Origin: Dichomitus squalens LYAD-421 SS1
Lineage: Eukaryota; Basidiomycota; Agaricomycetes; Polyporales; Polyporaceae
Reading direction: 5' to 3'
Length of the DNA: 64,000 nucleotides
NCBI RefSeq assembly: GCF_000275845.1
Contig: NW_006766884.1
Coordinates: 1-64,000 of the forward strand
The position numbers and the translations under genes are program-made. Of this stretch, positions 47,330 through 57,096 are shown in pieces. Numbering within the stretch: the stretch's first letter is position 1; every line of letters begins with the position of its first letter. The notes beneath the pieces were generated by a model. That model was not told the origin of the DNA and did no database searches. It was given only the letters and a program-made list of their open reading frames with translations.

Positions 47330-47954
47330 GTACCTGGCAGCCAACGCTCGCCAACGTGGTAGCCCTGCTTGCCCAAACGTTCCGCCGCGAGACGTACGGC
47401 TGGCCGGAGGTCCGACCGCGTGCCGACGAAGACGATGGACCCTCCGCGTGCAGCGACACCTCGTACGACCTGCGCGGCACGTCGGAGGAGAGGGAGGGTG
47501 TGGTCGAGGTCGATGATGGTGATGCCTGCGCGGACACCGTAGGCATACGGGATGAAGTTAGGGTTCATGCGTGTCTCCGAGTGACCAAAGTGGGCCCCGG
47601 ACGCGATGAGGGCGGAAAGCGTGATGTCAGACGGTGCTACGGGTCGGTGGAGGGAGTGGTGCGGTTGGAAGGTGTTGTCTCGGTTCTGTGTTGAACCGTA
47701 CTCGGAGAAGGTATCAACTGCGACGGGGCTCAATACCTCAAGTATACAGATGAGCACACATATCACGCACTCAGTGTCTGATATTCCGCCCGCTTCAACT
47801 GGAATTCTGTCCAGTCGTCCGGGGTCTCCAGCGGCCTCTCCTCAATCTTGGCAAACGAGTTATGGCGAGCCTGAGCAAGAACCGAGGTGGCGAAACGAGT
47901 CCGCCGTGAACATCGTGCGGCATTGGCTGTCCAGGAGCGGGCGAGGGATGCCAT
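46984..47954 (-). CDS. Mitochondrial small-subunit ribosomal protein uS2m (bacterial S2 type)
   Basis: Exons 47954-47771 and 47717-46984 encode 305 aa. Bacterial S2 landmarks are ALIASGAHFGHSETRMNP, GVRAGITIIDLDHTLPLL, IVFVGTRSD, RWLPGTLTN, PDLVIFLNP, NIHAIRECALEHVPTIGIVD and VMYPIPANDES. The N-terminus MASLARSWTANAARCSRRTR is a typical mitochondrial presequence. An in-frame ATG at 48011 would add 19 residues, but the presequence fits the later start better and leaves room for a promoter. Only this right-hand copy is complete. The gene is divergent from the Hsp70 gene, 204 bp between start codons. Confidence 0.92.
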
Positions 47955-48158
47955 GGGTCGCTGGCTGGACGCGGTGGTGGCGGAGAATAACAAGTCGCGC
48001 GCTTCCGACAAGCGCGTGGCAGCCGCTTACCTCAGCCGCCTCAATCGATTTTTTTCTGCTTGACGCCGCGGGCGAGATCCTCCAGCTTTGGCCTAAGCCT
48101 TCACCATCTCTCTTCCCCTCTCTCCTCTTCACTCTTTCTCTCCCTTATCAAAACAAAA

Positions 48159-48895
48159 ATGGAGGATATCTTCGACGGTGCTATTGGCATTGATCTCGGT
48201 ACCACCTACTCGTGGGTATCTTCGTCCGGACTGTGCCGTCCGCAAAGCCTAAATCTATGCAATCTTACAGCTGCGTCGGTGTCTGGCAGCACGACCGCGT
48301 CGAGATCATCGCAAATGACCGTACGTACTTCCTCTGCATACCTCGAACGTATTTCAACAATTTTATGTAGAGGGCAACCGGACGACGCCTTCGTACGTCG
48401 CGTTCTCCTCGGAGGAGCGCCTGATCGGCGATGCCGCCAAGAATCAGGCCGCGATGAACCCCAAGAACACCGTATTCGATGCTAAGCGTCTTATTGGCCG
48501 GAGATATGAGTAAGTCGGCTGCTTGTCTTTGCGCGATTGCTTTGGGCTCATTTTATATCATTTTACTAGCGACCCCGATGTCAAGAAGGACATGACCCAC
48601 TGGCCCTTCGAGGTCATCGACAGGAACGGGTCTCCTTTCATCAAGGTTGACTACCTCGGCGAGGAGAAGACCTTCAGCCCCCAGGAGATCTCGTCAATGG
48701 TCCTTACCAAGATGAAGGAGATCTCAGAAGCCAAGCTTGGCAAGACCGTCAAGAAGGCTGTTGTAACGTGAGCAATTTCCTTCTCAATGCCTTCCGAAGA
48801 GCTTCATGTCAACTGTTGGGCTCAGTGTCCCTGCCTACTTCAACGACTCGCAACGTCTGGCTACTAAGGATGCCGGCGCCATTGCTGGCCTTGAG

Positions 48896-48927
<32 letters not shown>

Positions 48928-49075
48928 TGCCATTGCCTACGGCCTTGACCGCCAGTCAAGTGCGGAGAAGAACGTCCTCATTTTCGATCTTGGTGGAGGA
49001 ACTTTCGATGTGTCACTCCTGAACATCACTGGCGGTGTCTTTGCCGTCAAGGCGACTGCCGGTGACACTCACTTG

Positions 49076-49107
<32 letters not shown>

Positions 49108-50224
49108 CTTCTTCAAGAAGGAGTTCCAGAAGAAGACCAGCCTCGATATCTCTGGCGATGCCCGTGCCCTCCGCCGTCTCCGCTCTGCTTGCGAGCGTGC
49201 CAAGCGCACTCTGTCCAGCGTTGCTCAGACCACCGTCGAAGTCGACTCTCTCTTCCAGGGCGAGGACTTCTCGGCGAACATCACCCGTGCTCGTTTCGAG
49301 GAGATCAACGCTCCGCTCTTCAAGTCCACTCTTGACCCCGTTGAGCGTGTGCTGAAGGATGCGAAGATGCCCCGGGAGAAGGTCGACGACATCGTCCTTG
49401 TCGGTGGCTCTACCCGTATTCCCAAAATCCAGTCGCTCGTCTCCGAGTACTTCGGTGGCCGTCAGCTCAACAAGTCCATCAACCCCGATGAGGCTGTGGC
49501 CTACGGTGCAGCTGTTCAGGCCGCTGTTCTCACCGGCCAGACCTCGGACAAGACCGCCGACCTCCTCCTTCTCGACGTCGCTCCCCTCTCCCTCGGTGTC
49601 GCCATGCAGGGCGACATCTTCGGTGTCGTCGTCCCCCGTAACACGCCCATCCCCACCACCAAGTCTCGTGTCTTCACCACTGTTGAGGACAACCAGACTA
49701 CCGTCACCTTCCCCGTTTACGAGGGTGAGCGCACGCAGTGTCGCGACAACCGTCTGCTCGGCGAATTCGAGCTCACAGGCATTCCCCCCATGCCCCGTGG
49801 CCAGGCTGAGCTGCACACCACTTTCGAGCTCGACGCGAACGGTCTCCTCAAGGTTACCGCCCAGGACCGTGCGTCTGGCCGCAAAGCACAGATCTCGATC
49901 CAGAACTCTGTCGGCCGTCTGTCGTCGGTGGAGATCGACCAGATGATCAAGGACGCAGAGCACTACAAGCAGGCGGACAAGGACTTCAGCGCACGGCACG
50001 AGGCCAAGGCAGACCTCGAGAGCTACATCCACCAGGTGGAGAACACGATCACGAGCCCCGAGATTGGCATGAAGATCAAGCGTCATGCCAAGTCGCAGGT
50101 CGAGGCGGAGCTCGCGCGCGCGCTCGAGAAGCTGGAGATCGAGGACTCGACGGCGGACGAGCTCCGCAAGGCGCAGCTGGGCATCAAGCGTGCGCTGCAA
50201 AAGGCGACCGCGGGCATGCGGTAG
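48159..50224 (+). CDS. Ribosome-associated Hsp70, Ssb type
   Basis: Exons 48159-48211, 48271-48320, 48371-48509, 48570-48767 and 48826-50224 encode 612 aa, almost the length of yeast Ssb1. Hsp70 signatures are present: [30 protein letters not shown] and [14 protein letters not shown]. The substrate-binding domain follows. The protein ends [10 protein letters not shown] with no EEVD, which separates Ssb from Ssa-type Hsp70s. Ssb binds nascent chains at the ribosomal exit tunnel. Four short introns crowd the first 670 nt, and the last exon is 1399 nt. Codon use is strongly biased to C-ending codons, as in highly expressed genes. A long C/T tract and AAAACAAAA precede the ATG. Confidence 0.96.
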
Positions 50225-50576
50225 TGCGGGACAGTTTACGACCGGGCATGATTCGCAATTCTGTCTGTAGATATGGCGCCGTGCGGGCATATGTGTGTGT
50301 AGGATGTCTCCTATGATGTATGTGTACAACTCGCTGCCTCATGCATGCATACTGCTTTCGTCTGGCTCCCCGTCGCTGTCTGTTTGCCTTTGTCTCTCTT
50401 CGCTTCTCGTGCATCGCTGCCCCTGTCCTTTCTTCGATCGCATATACGTACGCAAGAATGAAGGTTTCTTTGTAAAATCAGAATACCCGTTGCGCTGCTC
50501 TGATGCGACGACAAGACAAGACAAGGCGAAAGCTACTATTGCTACAGACAACACGCAAGAGAAGAGTTGTGAAGAG
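50225..50576. other. Intergenic between convergent Hsp70 and RFC2-like genes
   Basis: 352 bp of 3' flanks; nothing else seen. Confidence 0.6.
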
Positions 50577-52041
50577 TCAGGAATCGGATGTTATGGCCTT
50601 GTGAGCTCGCAAGCCGACCTCCAAGATCCAGAGCTCTTCGTCGGCACCGTCGCACAGGGCCTTGTCGGCCTCCGCGAAGACCATGGCACACCGAGCCTTC
50701 TGGCGTGCAGTAAGCGTGGGGTGCGCTACGACGTAGTCGTGGAGCTGAAACAATATCAGACGAGTTTCCCATTAATAACAAGGACATGGAGGAAGGACGT
50801 ACCTGGGCTATGATCTGCGACGCAGAGTAGCCCTCACGGATGATCGCCTTCGCCTTCTTCCTCACCCCATCGAACCCCGTCGCCTTCCCGCCCGCGTCGA
50901 CGTCGACATCCATCCCGTCTCCCCCGCCGGTACCGAGCGGCTCGATCCCGAGCGCGCCCGCAAAGCCCACGACGACGTCGTCGGGCACGACGCCCGCGAT
51001 CTCCTGCACGTCGCGGGGCGTGATGGGCGCGGGGGGCGCGACGGACGTGGCGAGGCGGGCGGCGGACTGGAGGTAGGTGATCGCGCGGCGGAGGTCGCCG
51101 TGGGAGGTGGCGACGAGCGCGGCGGCGGTGCCGGGGGAGAGGGGCACGTTCTCGGCGGCGGCGATCTGGGCGAGGCGGGCGGAGGTGGCGGAGGGGTCGA
51201 GCGGCTTGAAGCGGAATTTGGAGCAGCGGGAGGCGAGGGGCTCGATGATCCTGTGCGGGGTGGGGTGAGTGCGTCGTTGGAGGAGGGAGAGGAGGGAGAG
51301 GAGGGAGAGGATGGAGAGGAGGGAGAGGAGGGAGAGGAAGGAGGAGGGGCGAGAAGCACCTCGTCACGTAGTTGCAGACTAGACAAAAACGCGTGATGCG
51401 CGCGTAGAGCTCCATGATGCGACGCAGGGCGGCTTGAGCATCTTGGGTCATGGAGTCGGCCTCGTCGAGGATGATGATTTTGTAGGGTGGACAGGGGTAT
51501 GTTTTGCCGTCCGACGCGACGGCCTGTGCGCGGGGTGTCTGGCGGGCGAAGTTCTTGATCTTCTCGCGGACGATGCTGATACCACGCTCGTCTGACGCGT
51601 TCAGTTCGAGTACACGAGAGCGAAAGTTGTCTGGGCTGGAGAGGGGGAGAAAGTCAGATGCATGTAGAGGGCGAGGGGATGGCGAGCGTACCCGAAGAGT
51701 TGTCGTGCAAGAGCTAAGATGGTGGATGTCTTGCCGGTTCCTGGTGGTCCATAGAAGAGCATATGGGGGAGCTGCACATCAGCTTAGTGTGAATCGCGGT
51801 AGCAGGAAAGCGGAGACGTTGTACGTTTGAGGAGGTCAGTGTCTTCCTGAGGACAGCCACTGTGTGTTCTTGTGCGGAGACATCGTCAATTGTCTTCGGT
51901 CGGCTGGACAGTCCTCCGTCTGTTCGCTGCTCGACCGTTTAACGATCACACTCACTATTTCTCAACCCATGGCTGGTGCTGGGGGTCTATTGCGGACTGC
52001 TTCTGTGCAGCTTTTGTGGCCTGTGGCTGGAAGAAGGACAT
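50577..52041 (-). CDS. RFC2: Replication factor C subunit (yeast Rfc2 / human RFC4 type)
   Basis: Exons 52041-51956, 51903-51825, 51771-51692, 51635-51360, 51250-50803 and 50744-50577 encode 378 aa. This AAA+ clamp-loader subunit opens and loads PCNA on DNA. The start [15 protein letters not shown] leads to [14 protein letters not shown], Walker A GPPGTGKT (63-70), [11 protein letters not shown], Walker B ILDEAD (DEAD at 139-142), the SRC arginine-finger motif (181-183) and the C-terminal collar. The order matches the Rfc2/RFC4 group ([23 protein letters not shown]). Exon 5 is very GC-rich. Intron 51251-51359 carries a 9-bp-periodic repeat. The gene is divergent from the CAF-1 subunit gene. 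Confidence 0.93.
51279..51346 (-). repeat. Imperfect GGGAGAGGA-type repeat inside an RFC2 intron
   Basis: About seven imperfect 9-bp purine units on the plus strand. In the transcribed orientation this is an extended polypyrimidine tract just upstream of the acceptor at 51251. It enlarges the intron to 109 nt compared with 52-58 nt for the others. Confidence 0.85.
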
Positions 52042-52079
52042 GGCGGGATGCAGGGCAGGGGTGACGGTCGCCGTCGGAA

Positions 52080-52095
52080 ACGCGCTGTGACGCGT
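52080..52095. promoter_or_regulatory. ACGCG / ACGCGT (MCB-like) motifs between RFC2 and CAF-1 genes
   Basis: ACGCG at 52080-52084 and the palindrome ACGCGT at 52090-52095 lie in the 263 bp between the two divergent start codons. MBF-type complexes bind ACGCGT at G1/S genes in yeasts. Confidence 0.5.
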
Positions 52096-52304
52096 GTGGA
52101 AGCGCGAGACGTCACGGGGTGGTCACGGAGGGACGGTAGTGTGACGGAGCGCGTCGTTGGCTCTCACCTCGACGTCCTCGCCGCCCCAGTCCTCGCCCGA
52201 CGTGGATGAAGACCCCGATGAGCGTCATGACAAACGCCGACATCAACAAAGGCACGTAGGCCGCGTCTCCTCTCTCTCTCAACGTTCTCATTGTCCCCGC
52301 AGCG

Positions 52305-55274
52305 ATGCCTACCCAGGAACGCGTGCCCAGCGGTGAGTGCCTACCCCGGTTGCTACGCTTGCCGACCTGCTCAATCCCGACCAGAAAAACCAGAGAGGCC
52401 GCTGCTAGTGGAGCTGAAGAATGGCAAGCTGGTCTTCAAGCAGAAGTCCCTCTCCTTCGAGAAGATGTCCGAGACCATGCAAGGTATGTGTCTTCCCGCG
52501 GCCCGTCCCATCGCGCGATTCGAGCATGCCGCCCGACAGAGATCGTCAACTTCCGCGAGATGCTCGAGGAGAGGCTGGCAGCCAAGCAATCACCCCTGAC
52601 AGCCGTCCCGGACGAGCACAAACCCGTCATTGCCAAGCTTGTACACGAGAGGTGCGCGTCCCTTCTCGGTGGTTAGAGTGTGCTCACGCGTCCGGTTCAG
52701 CGACAAGACCCTGCAGGCCCTTGCAAGGCATATACAGCAAGAGCTTCTACCGACCATGGACGAAGACGAGGAAGAAGACGCTACTCCCGCTGTCCTCCCG
52801 CTCGCCACGGTCGAGGATGCCATCAAGTCCGTCGCGAGACGTGTCAACTACGGCCTGGATAATCCTACCGAAGGTGGTAAGGTACCTGCTGCCTGGCTCA
52901 TCTGGCGATGGGAGGTGTCGGATTCGTGTCGGGACTGGCTACCGAAGAATGCGAGGGAGAAGGTGGACAACAGGTATAGGGAGCGTCAGCAGGTGCGTTA
53001 GCGCGTCTCTCAACAAACTCGTCGCTTGCGCTGAAGCTGCTTCGTAGCTCAAAAGCGACGTGAAGACCCTGTTCGACTCCCTTGCCGAGAACGAGCAGAT
53101 AGCCATCCTCGGGACGAAGTCCGTGCCCAAGACACCTGCCCGCGCGAAGCTCAATGTTACGAATAGCATTTCCGACACAGAGATAATCGACCTGCGCGAT
53201 AGCGCAATGAATCCTACCCCTCCTGCTCCATCCAAGGACGGTCCGGAGAACGGAGAGGTACGTGCTTCATGCGTCTAGCTTGCCCGCGTGGGTCTCAATT
53301 GGCGGCACGCAGGAGACTCAGCAAGACGGTCCTGAGAAGAAGGGTGCAGGAAGACCAAAGAAACCGCTGGACACAGAGAAGGCGGCAGAAAAAGCGGCGA
53401 AGGTAAGCTCAGACTTCCGGTCATTTCCCATTTTGTATTCAAGCCTCGGATGTGTCCACGTAGGAGAAGGAACGGCAGGAAAAGAAGGCAGCGAAAGCCG
53501 AAAAGGAGAGGAAGGCCCTGGAGGCACAAGCAAAATCCCGCTCGATTATGGCTAGCTTCTTCGGCAAGGCCAAACCCTCTGCGAGTGCATCTCCCGCGAA
53601 GCCTCTGGCGTCCAAGGACGGCGAGAGCGGCTCTCCGGGACCGGCGACGGTGCAGTCAGACTTTCAACGGGCCTTTCGACCGTTCACTTTGAAGAAGGGC
53701 GCAGAACTCGCTCCTATTAACTGGTTCAGAGACCAGAGGAAACGGGAGCGTCAGAAGCGAAGGCTGGAGAGTCGGACGGAGGGGAACGTGATCGTCATAG
53801 AGGATGAGGACGAGCAGAATGATTCGGAGTTAGCGGACGTGGAGATGGAGGATATACAGGAGTCGGAAGCGCAGGGCCCTCGAGGTAAGCTCCCCAAGAC
53901 GCATTCTCATCCACGGATTTCCGTACACAATCACACGACCGCAGAACATCTCCAGCACATCCTCGCTCGCCTACCCCCAGGCCTCCACTCGCCCCGCCGA
54001 CGCCGCCAACCCGCCGGCTTCAAGATCTACCACCCCCTCCCCGTCCGCACGCTCATGGCGCAGCTCTCCGAGGCCGAGGTCGCGGGGGACGACACCGCCG
54101 TGCGGCGGCTGCTCGCGCTCCTGCGCGACCGCAGCGCGATCCCCGCCAAGGCGCTCTCCTTCCACGAGGACGCGCGACCGGGGTACTTCGGCACGTTCAC
54201 GCGCTCGTCGCGCGAGATCGGGCCGCGCACGCCGTTCGCGCGGGACGCGGTGCAGGTCGACTACGGGCACGACTCCGGGGAGGAATGGGCGGAGGAGGAC
54301 GCGGGGGAGGCGGACGACGTGCTCGACGACGGGGGCGAGGAGGAGGGCGCAGAGGACGAGCGGGACTCGGATCTGGACAGCTGGCTGGTGGACGACGATG
54401 AGGTCGAGGAGGAGGGGACGTCGGGAGGGGAGAGGGTGGGGTCTCCTGGCTCCCCGGAGCTCGAGCTGCTGCCGCTGCATGGGGCGGGGGCGAAGCGGAA
54501 GACGAAGGGGGAGGAGAAGGATGCAGAAAGGGGGGAAAGGGTCGGGGGAGGGAAGAAGAGGCGGGTCGTGGTCCCCCTCGTGCCGTTCTGCAAGGGCCCG
54601 GAGTGGGAGACGAGCATCGGGCAGTGCGCGTACGCGCCGTTCGGGGCGTACCGCATCCAGCTGTTCAACGGTGCGTGGTCACAGCATAGCCTGTGCGAGG
54701 TGGGTGCTGACGGTGACGACGTAGACACCCCGTTCCCCATCGACCCCTTCAAGTTCGTGTCGGCCCCCATCGAGCAGCAGGTCGCTGGCCCAAGCGGCCA
54801 ACATAAGGCGCAGACGGCGGAAGGATTCGTCATCCCCGCCCTCCCTCCGCACCTCGCCAAGTCGAATCCGTTCGCCTCGAGCTCGTCGCCCTCCGCCTCT
54901 GCCTCCTCCGCGAGCCCCTTACCAAGCTCGGCCGGCGCGCCGGCGGGCGAGAAGACGAAGCGCATCGCGCAACCGCCCAAGAACCCGTTCCCGGAGGCGC
55001 ACATGCCGCACCTGCTCGCGCGCATCGACGGGCTGGCGACGAGCAGCCTGCTGGGGATCGTAGAGACAGTGCACCGGGAGCTGCAGGAGCATAAGGTGAA
55101 GAAGAATGCAATCGAGGCGAAGGTGCGCGAGGTGGGCGAGAAGTGCAAGGAGAAGAAGGTGTGGGTCGTCAAGGCGGACGTGCGGGTGAGCTCTTGCCTT
55201 CTCTTGTTGTATCTGTACGGGGGAGAGGCGCTGATGGACGTGTGTTTCCGTAGGCGCAGTATGGGCTGTCGTGA
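52305..55274 (+). CDS. CAC1: CAF-1 large subunit (Cac1/Rlf2, p150 type)
   Basis: Exons 52305-52332, 52385-52483, 52540-52651, 52701-52992, 53048-53257, 53313-53402, 53464-53884, 53945-54670, 54725-55185 and 55254-55274 encode 819 aa. The protein deposits H3-H4 behind replication forks through PCNA. In order there are an N-terminal helical region, a K/E/R-rich segment (about 267-303) and a degenerate PCNA-interaction motif (SIMASFF, 304-310). The family core follows (FHEDARPGYFGTF, GPRTPFARD, VDYGHDSGEEWAEED), then a long acidic stretch and a C-terminal winged-helix-like region ending QYGLS. Two introns (60 and 54 nt) are multiples of three and stop-free. The start codon is the least certain part: a spliced leader seems to end just before it, and no upstream ATG joins in frame. 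Confidence 0.87.
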
Positions 55275-55425
55275 GTCGTTGTCCGTGCCGAGAGGGGCGT
55301 TTCGTCACTTTCGTGTGTTGTCCGAGCGGTGCTGTTGTGGTGTATCATATAGGACTTGTATATATTTCCACATCGCTAGCGTACAGATGTTTCAAGACAT
55401 GATAGACAAGAAGGGAGGGTATAAG

Positions 55426-56261
55426 TTATGGGTAATGATACGAAGGACGAACCCGAGACTTCCTCATGGACGCGAGCCTCCAAAGCTCGTTAGCATACTC
55501 TTCGTCCGACTTCTTCCGGTCGTCGAATGTGAGGCAGTGGACATCTCCCGACTCTGCGCCTGTGAGCACGAGTCAGGATGAGGTCACACTGCAAAGAATA
55601 CGCATATAAGCAGGTACTCACGAACAAGCATCCGCCCGCCCTTGTCCATGATCGGCTCGAACCCGAGTCCCTTGTACAGCGCAAGCCTCAGCCTAACGAC
55701 GTGACAAAGGATCAGTCCCTGCGCGCTCGAACAGGCGCATCTACTCACGTAGTAGCATCGAGGTCGTGGTCTGCCGCAGGATCCGACGTCTCCAGTACGC
55801 GAGTCTCTTCCTTTAGTCGCGCGAGCTCCGCCTCCTTGCCTGCTAAAGCGCCCTCGGCGTCGTTGATGGCCTTTGCGAGCGAGAGGCGTGTGGCGTCGAG
55901 GTCGTTCATGTGCGCGACGTGCTCTTCCGCAGAGGGGATGGTCGACGGTCGGGTGGCGGATACGCGCGCAGCTTCGAGCACCTTGGCAAGCTCTGTAGCA
56001 TAGGGGAGCATTCGCACGGCGGTAGAATGGGTGCGACGTAAGGAAACTCACGTTTGAGTTTAGCATGAGCATCGTGCAGTTCCTTCTGCCGCGCGTCCTG
56101 CTTCAGAGCCATCTGCTCCTCCGCGGCGGCGATAGTGAGGTAGTCGTCCTCTGGGTCGATGATGGGGACCATCTCCCGGATGGCTTTCCTACACGGACTT
56201 CAGCTTCATGGCTGATAGGAGTGCGGCCAACGTACACGGTATCCTTGATGTTGATAGACAT
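55426..56261 (-). CDS. SPC24: Kinetochore protein Spc24 (Ndc80 complex)
   Basis: Exons 56261-56236, 56188-56052, 55992-55749, 55692-55622 and 55559-55426 encode 203 aa. The N-terminal two thirds form a long coiled coil rich in Ala, Glu and Lys (about 20-135). The C-terminal globular RWD part carries LRLALYKGLGFEPIMDKGG, a phrase typical of fungal Spc24. Spc24 pairs with Spc25 to anchor the Ndc80 complex at the inner kinetochore. Short introns (47-62 nt) are all phase-consistent. The gene is convergent with the CAF-1 gene: only about 150 bp separate the stops. Confidence 0.88.
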
Positions 56262-57096
56262 GGTCGGACTGTCGGTGTAGAACGTAAAGATTGTGGCCGG
56301 CATCCGAGTCGCCGTCGAAGACGTTGTACAACACGTGTGACGGGACACAACGCGATCACATGACGCCGGTCACGCGGAAAGGAGTTGGGGGGACGGAGGA
56401 TGACACATGCACAAGATCTATGTAGAGGCTGGAGCAGTCGTCGTCGATGACAAACACACAACCTTGCACAAATTGGACATCGGCCGGAGATCTGCCAGTG
56501 GTGGCTAGCTCACTGCAGCTCGACAAGTCCCCCTCCCCAGCGCGCCTCATGGATTCCTCATGCCCCCTTTCCCATCATCATGAATTCATCTGTAGTGGTC
56601 CATAGCACGTACCGTATGCATCCGCTTCATGTTTACAGGCGAACACGAAATTCTGTTCCACTAGCCGAGATGCAGGGACGCGTATGTGCTATGGACGACT
56701 ATAGTGGTCAATCATCTTCAATCATCTGTCCATACGTCCTAAACAGCCTCAAACAAATGACGATGGCGCATCAAAAACCGCTGTATTCGCTGTCGATCTT
56801 ACCGAGGCCCTGCTTGAGTGCGCGTACTGCCACAGGCGCCCAACTTGTTACCCTTCATAATCACTTGGTAAGCACGACCAGCCCTCAACCCTCTTATGGC
56901 ACTATGGGGCAATATCTGAGTTTGAATTTGACTTATGTGCCGAAGGAAGCCAGATAAGACAAGATCTAATCCCCTAGATCTCACCCTCTGCCCATTGACC
57001 GCCACAGCCTTTGGCTCTCCGAGGTTCCGTCAGCAGTTCGACATCGACCACGACTACGACTACTTCCGTAACGCGTCCATCGATCCACTTGCCACC
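56262..57096. other. Intergenic between divergent Spc24 and exportin-1 genes
   Basis: 835 bp of promoter sequence. A 125-codon ORF at 56580-56957 has no codon bias or family signal. The bases before the exportin ATG are GCCACC, an ideal initiation context. Confidence 0.5.

Noticed and set aside
49013..50329. 438-codon antisense ORF across the Hsp70 gene
   Set aside because: Long antisense frames are a known by-product of biased codon use in Hsp70 genes. The product is Leu/Val/Asp-rich without motifs.
51504..51830. Plus-strand ORF over the RFC2 gene
   Set aside because: Antisense to Walker-motif exons; no independent signal.
53548..55581. Single 677-codon ORF as the CAF-1 gene
   Set aside because: It misses the upstream exons and reads through introns. 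The spliced model restores family order and ends at 55274.
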